Shown here piece by piece: positions 61,933 through 64,000 of a stretch of DNA of 64,000 bases. Made by a program: the position numbers and the translations under genes. Under the pieces are notes generated by a model. That model made no database searches. It was not told the origin of the DNA and was given only the letters and a program-made list of their open reading frames with translations. The DNA is from Ptychodera flava. Taxonomy: Eukaryota; Hemichordata; Enteropneusta; Ptychoderidae. The first letter of the stretch is position 1; every line of letters begins with the position of its first letter. The stretch is from the NCBI RefSeq assembly GCF_041260155.1, contig NC_091935.1:6935501-6999500 (forward strand). The letters run 5' to 3'.

Positions 61933-63690
61933 AAAAGAAAGATTACATAGGTACAAAGTTGTACACATATATATAATCCTTATAACTTTTAATATATGCT
62001 TTAGTGAAAACAACATTCTTGCATTCTTGAAATAAATAATAAACAAATAAATATATAAATAATAAACAAATAAATAACTTTACTTCAACTGAGTATCTGT
62101 ATGATGTTTTCAGATGTTGGGGAAAAATGTATAACATGACCGTTGTGATTTCAATGCACTTTCCACAACCCAGTGTCTGCCTTTCTATGACTACCCAAGA
62201 TATTCAATGTTACTCCACTGTAATGACAGTCTGCCATTGGAATAGTCATTCATGGGCTAACTATAAAAGACCCATTAATGCCATTTTTTCCTCCTTTTTT
62301 TCAGTATTTTTTTCCTGTGTGTCCACTACGTATTCTAGTCCTGAACTGCCTATTAGCCAGTCCACATTCCTGTGTGGAACAGGTTGAATGGTTATTTGAG
62401 GAAAACTAGGCAGTCCATAGCAGTCCACCTGCCACATGCCAGTATTGGAAATATGACATGTTAAAATTTGAACATTCATCACTGGCTATGAATGTGAAAT
62501 CAGACTCAGCCATGTGAAGTAACCATTCATTAGCAGTCCTATTGAATTCATGATAGAGGAAGATTGTCAATGGATTGAATGGTAGCTTACACATGTGGCG
62601 GTAAAAATTTAGACATGCATTAATAAACTCCAAGGACTGACTTGTTGTCAATTCTCATGTTTTCACATCCCTATTGTCTATTTAATTTATATAAATTAGG
62701 CGGCACTCATGTGTATAGTTGATTTTACTTGGGTTAAGTTTTTCAGGTGAAATTACTCATGTTTGCACTATAGAAATGCCACATGGGTCACATTTACCAG
62801 TTAAATTGTTCATAGACCTAAATATTTAGTGGCTACAGAAGCAACGGTTTGCCATTTTAAAGTGACAGTATAAAGCTGTAATTTTTTGATTTTGTTAATA
62901 TTTTTGTTAATGTATCAACTACACTTACTTCATTGGTTCACAAATTTAAGTTGAATTAGCTCGTTGATATTATCAATACAACCAACATACACTTTGTGTG
63001 CATGTATATTATAAAAGTTCACTGTTATTGTGTTCAATTGAAGTTTAGTCCAGACCAAAATGTGTTTACCAACAATAACAATGCTGACTGTACATAATAC
63101 AGGTTGTGAAGACTGGATATTTGAACGTGTTTTAGAAAATAGAAAACATTAGCAATACTGGCTAACATGACTTTGAAAAAGGAGAAAAACCTGTAGTCGA
63201 TGTACGAAGAACACAATTTCTGCCAAAATTATGAAGTTACAGCCTATCCCTTAAATATAATTAGCATTGGTTTCATTCATCTCCATTCAAAAAAACGAGA
63301 CCAGGGATTTTCAGTATAAACCAATGAATATGACAAGAGGGAAGTCATGTAGATTGCTGCAAACGTCTGTGAGCAGCCTCTAAATAGTCTAAATTAAATC
63401 AGCACAGATCAAATTTTAAACATCGTTTATTTTTATTTTCAAAATGTGCAATAATAAACATGTTCACCGCTAATATTCCATATGATCGGAACCTGCATTC
63501 TATTGAAAGGTACTCACATTTCCAGACGTAATATGGTTGGATCTGTCATTAAATTTTTCTCATACGGTCCACGTTTTCGCGTACGTCCGTCAGCAACTGG
63601 CTATGATGTGCAGTCATGTACATGTACGTCAGATCATCACACAACGTCGAACACACTTGCGACGGTTCTGCATCTGCCATTGTAAAACTT
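61933..63690. other. Gene-free stretch
   Basis: No exon seen; AT-rich with a short AAATAAAT run at about 62030-62075. Confidence 0.35.
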
Positions 63691-63699
63691 TCGCGATTA

Positions 63700-63851
63700 C
63701 AACTTACATAAAACTTAATGGAAACGCAGTACAGGTACTGTTCATCCCCAACCGTTCAAAAGTCGAGCCGGATGGACTAACGGTTCTGACGATGTATGAT
63801 GTCGTGACTTTGGAAAGAGTTGTGTTGGAAGAGTGGACGGGACGCAAAAGG
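63700..63851 (+). CDS. Possible exon near the right edge
   Basis: The frame IKLNGNAVQVLFIPNRSKVE, PDGLTVLTMYDVVTLERVVL, EEWTGRKR looks like a folded beta-rich protein and ends at a donor (AGG|GTATGA). The left border is unclear. No family recognised. Confidence 0.35.
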
Positions 63852-64000
63852 GTATGAACGTAAGAGTCCCGTAAATGAGTATGCTTGGATTTAACGAGGC
63901 TGATCAGAATTGCAATAGGGTTCACTTAGTGTGTTGGACGTCCGTATTTTAACTGATCTATTCATATAAAGTCAATTTTTGCTTATTAGAAAAATCTAAA

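Overview
This is an animal nuclear genome window: spliced genes with GT-AG introns, AT-rich intergenic DNA and many transposable elements. The best guess at the organism is a marine invertebrate deuterostome such as a hemichordate. That is an inference from an LTR element with the Gmr1-like pol domain order, a group known from deuterostomes, plus LINEs with short-repeat tails and the general look of the DNA. It is not proven here.

Three conserved host genes can be read exon by exon. (1) The 3' part of MTG1, a mitochondrial ribosome-associated GTPase, lies on the + strand (483-2166). (2) A complete RCHY1/Pirh2 RING-CHY ubiquitin ligase lies on the - strand (18806 down to 7118; ten coding exons, 349 residues). 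Its acidic tail is longer than in the human protein. (3) A complete AKR1A1-type aldo-keto reductase lies on the + strand (24537-35529; seven exons, 324 residues). MTG1 and RCHY1 converge. RCHY1 and the reductase are head to head.

The most notable arrangement is between RCHY1 and the reductase. Without the 5.4 kb LTR element at 18956-24350, which is flanked by a CTGA duplication and has nearly identical LTRs, their start codons would be only about 330 bp apart. A compact, probably shared promoter has therefore been split by a fairly recent insertion. The same family left a solo LTR in RCHY1 intron 2 (15326-16192), and a TTAA-flanked piggyBac-like MITE sits inside that LTR.

The introns and flanks hold many non-autonomous DNA elements with readable ends: a hAT-like element built from ACTCGGAGT-type arrays (29438-30733), two copies of a G/C-rich TA-flanked family (31961-33321 and 42665-43803), a further TA-flanked element (33744-35179), several MITEs, and foldbacks (17601-18209, 18407-18510, 44596-44700). 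Each of the four longest reductase introns except intron 2 and 3 carries one of them. Three repeat families carry degenerate tandem units of about 150 bp (4276-5700 and 45343-47372; 36385-37405; 39990-41000 with a broken relative at 17457-18290).

From 36 kb to the end no conserved gene is complete. There are three LINE fragments (37461-38585, 38936-39965, 45890-47160) and a set of coding-looking exons that I cannot assign (42179-42352, 44063-44214, 49243-50471, 51416-52200, 53338-53989, 60558-60828, 61575-61642, 63700-63851). Several resemble pieces of decaying multi-exon genes.
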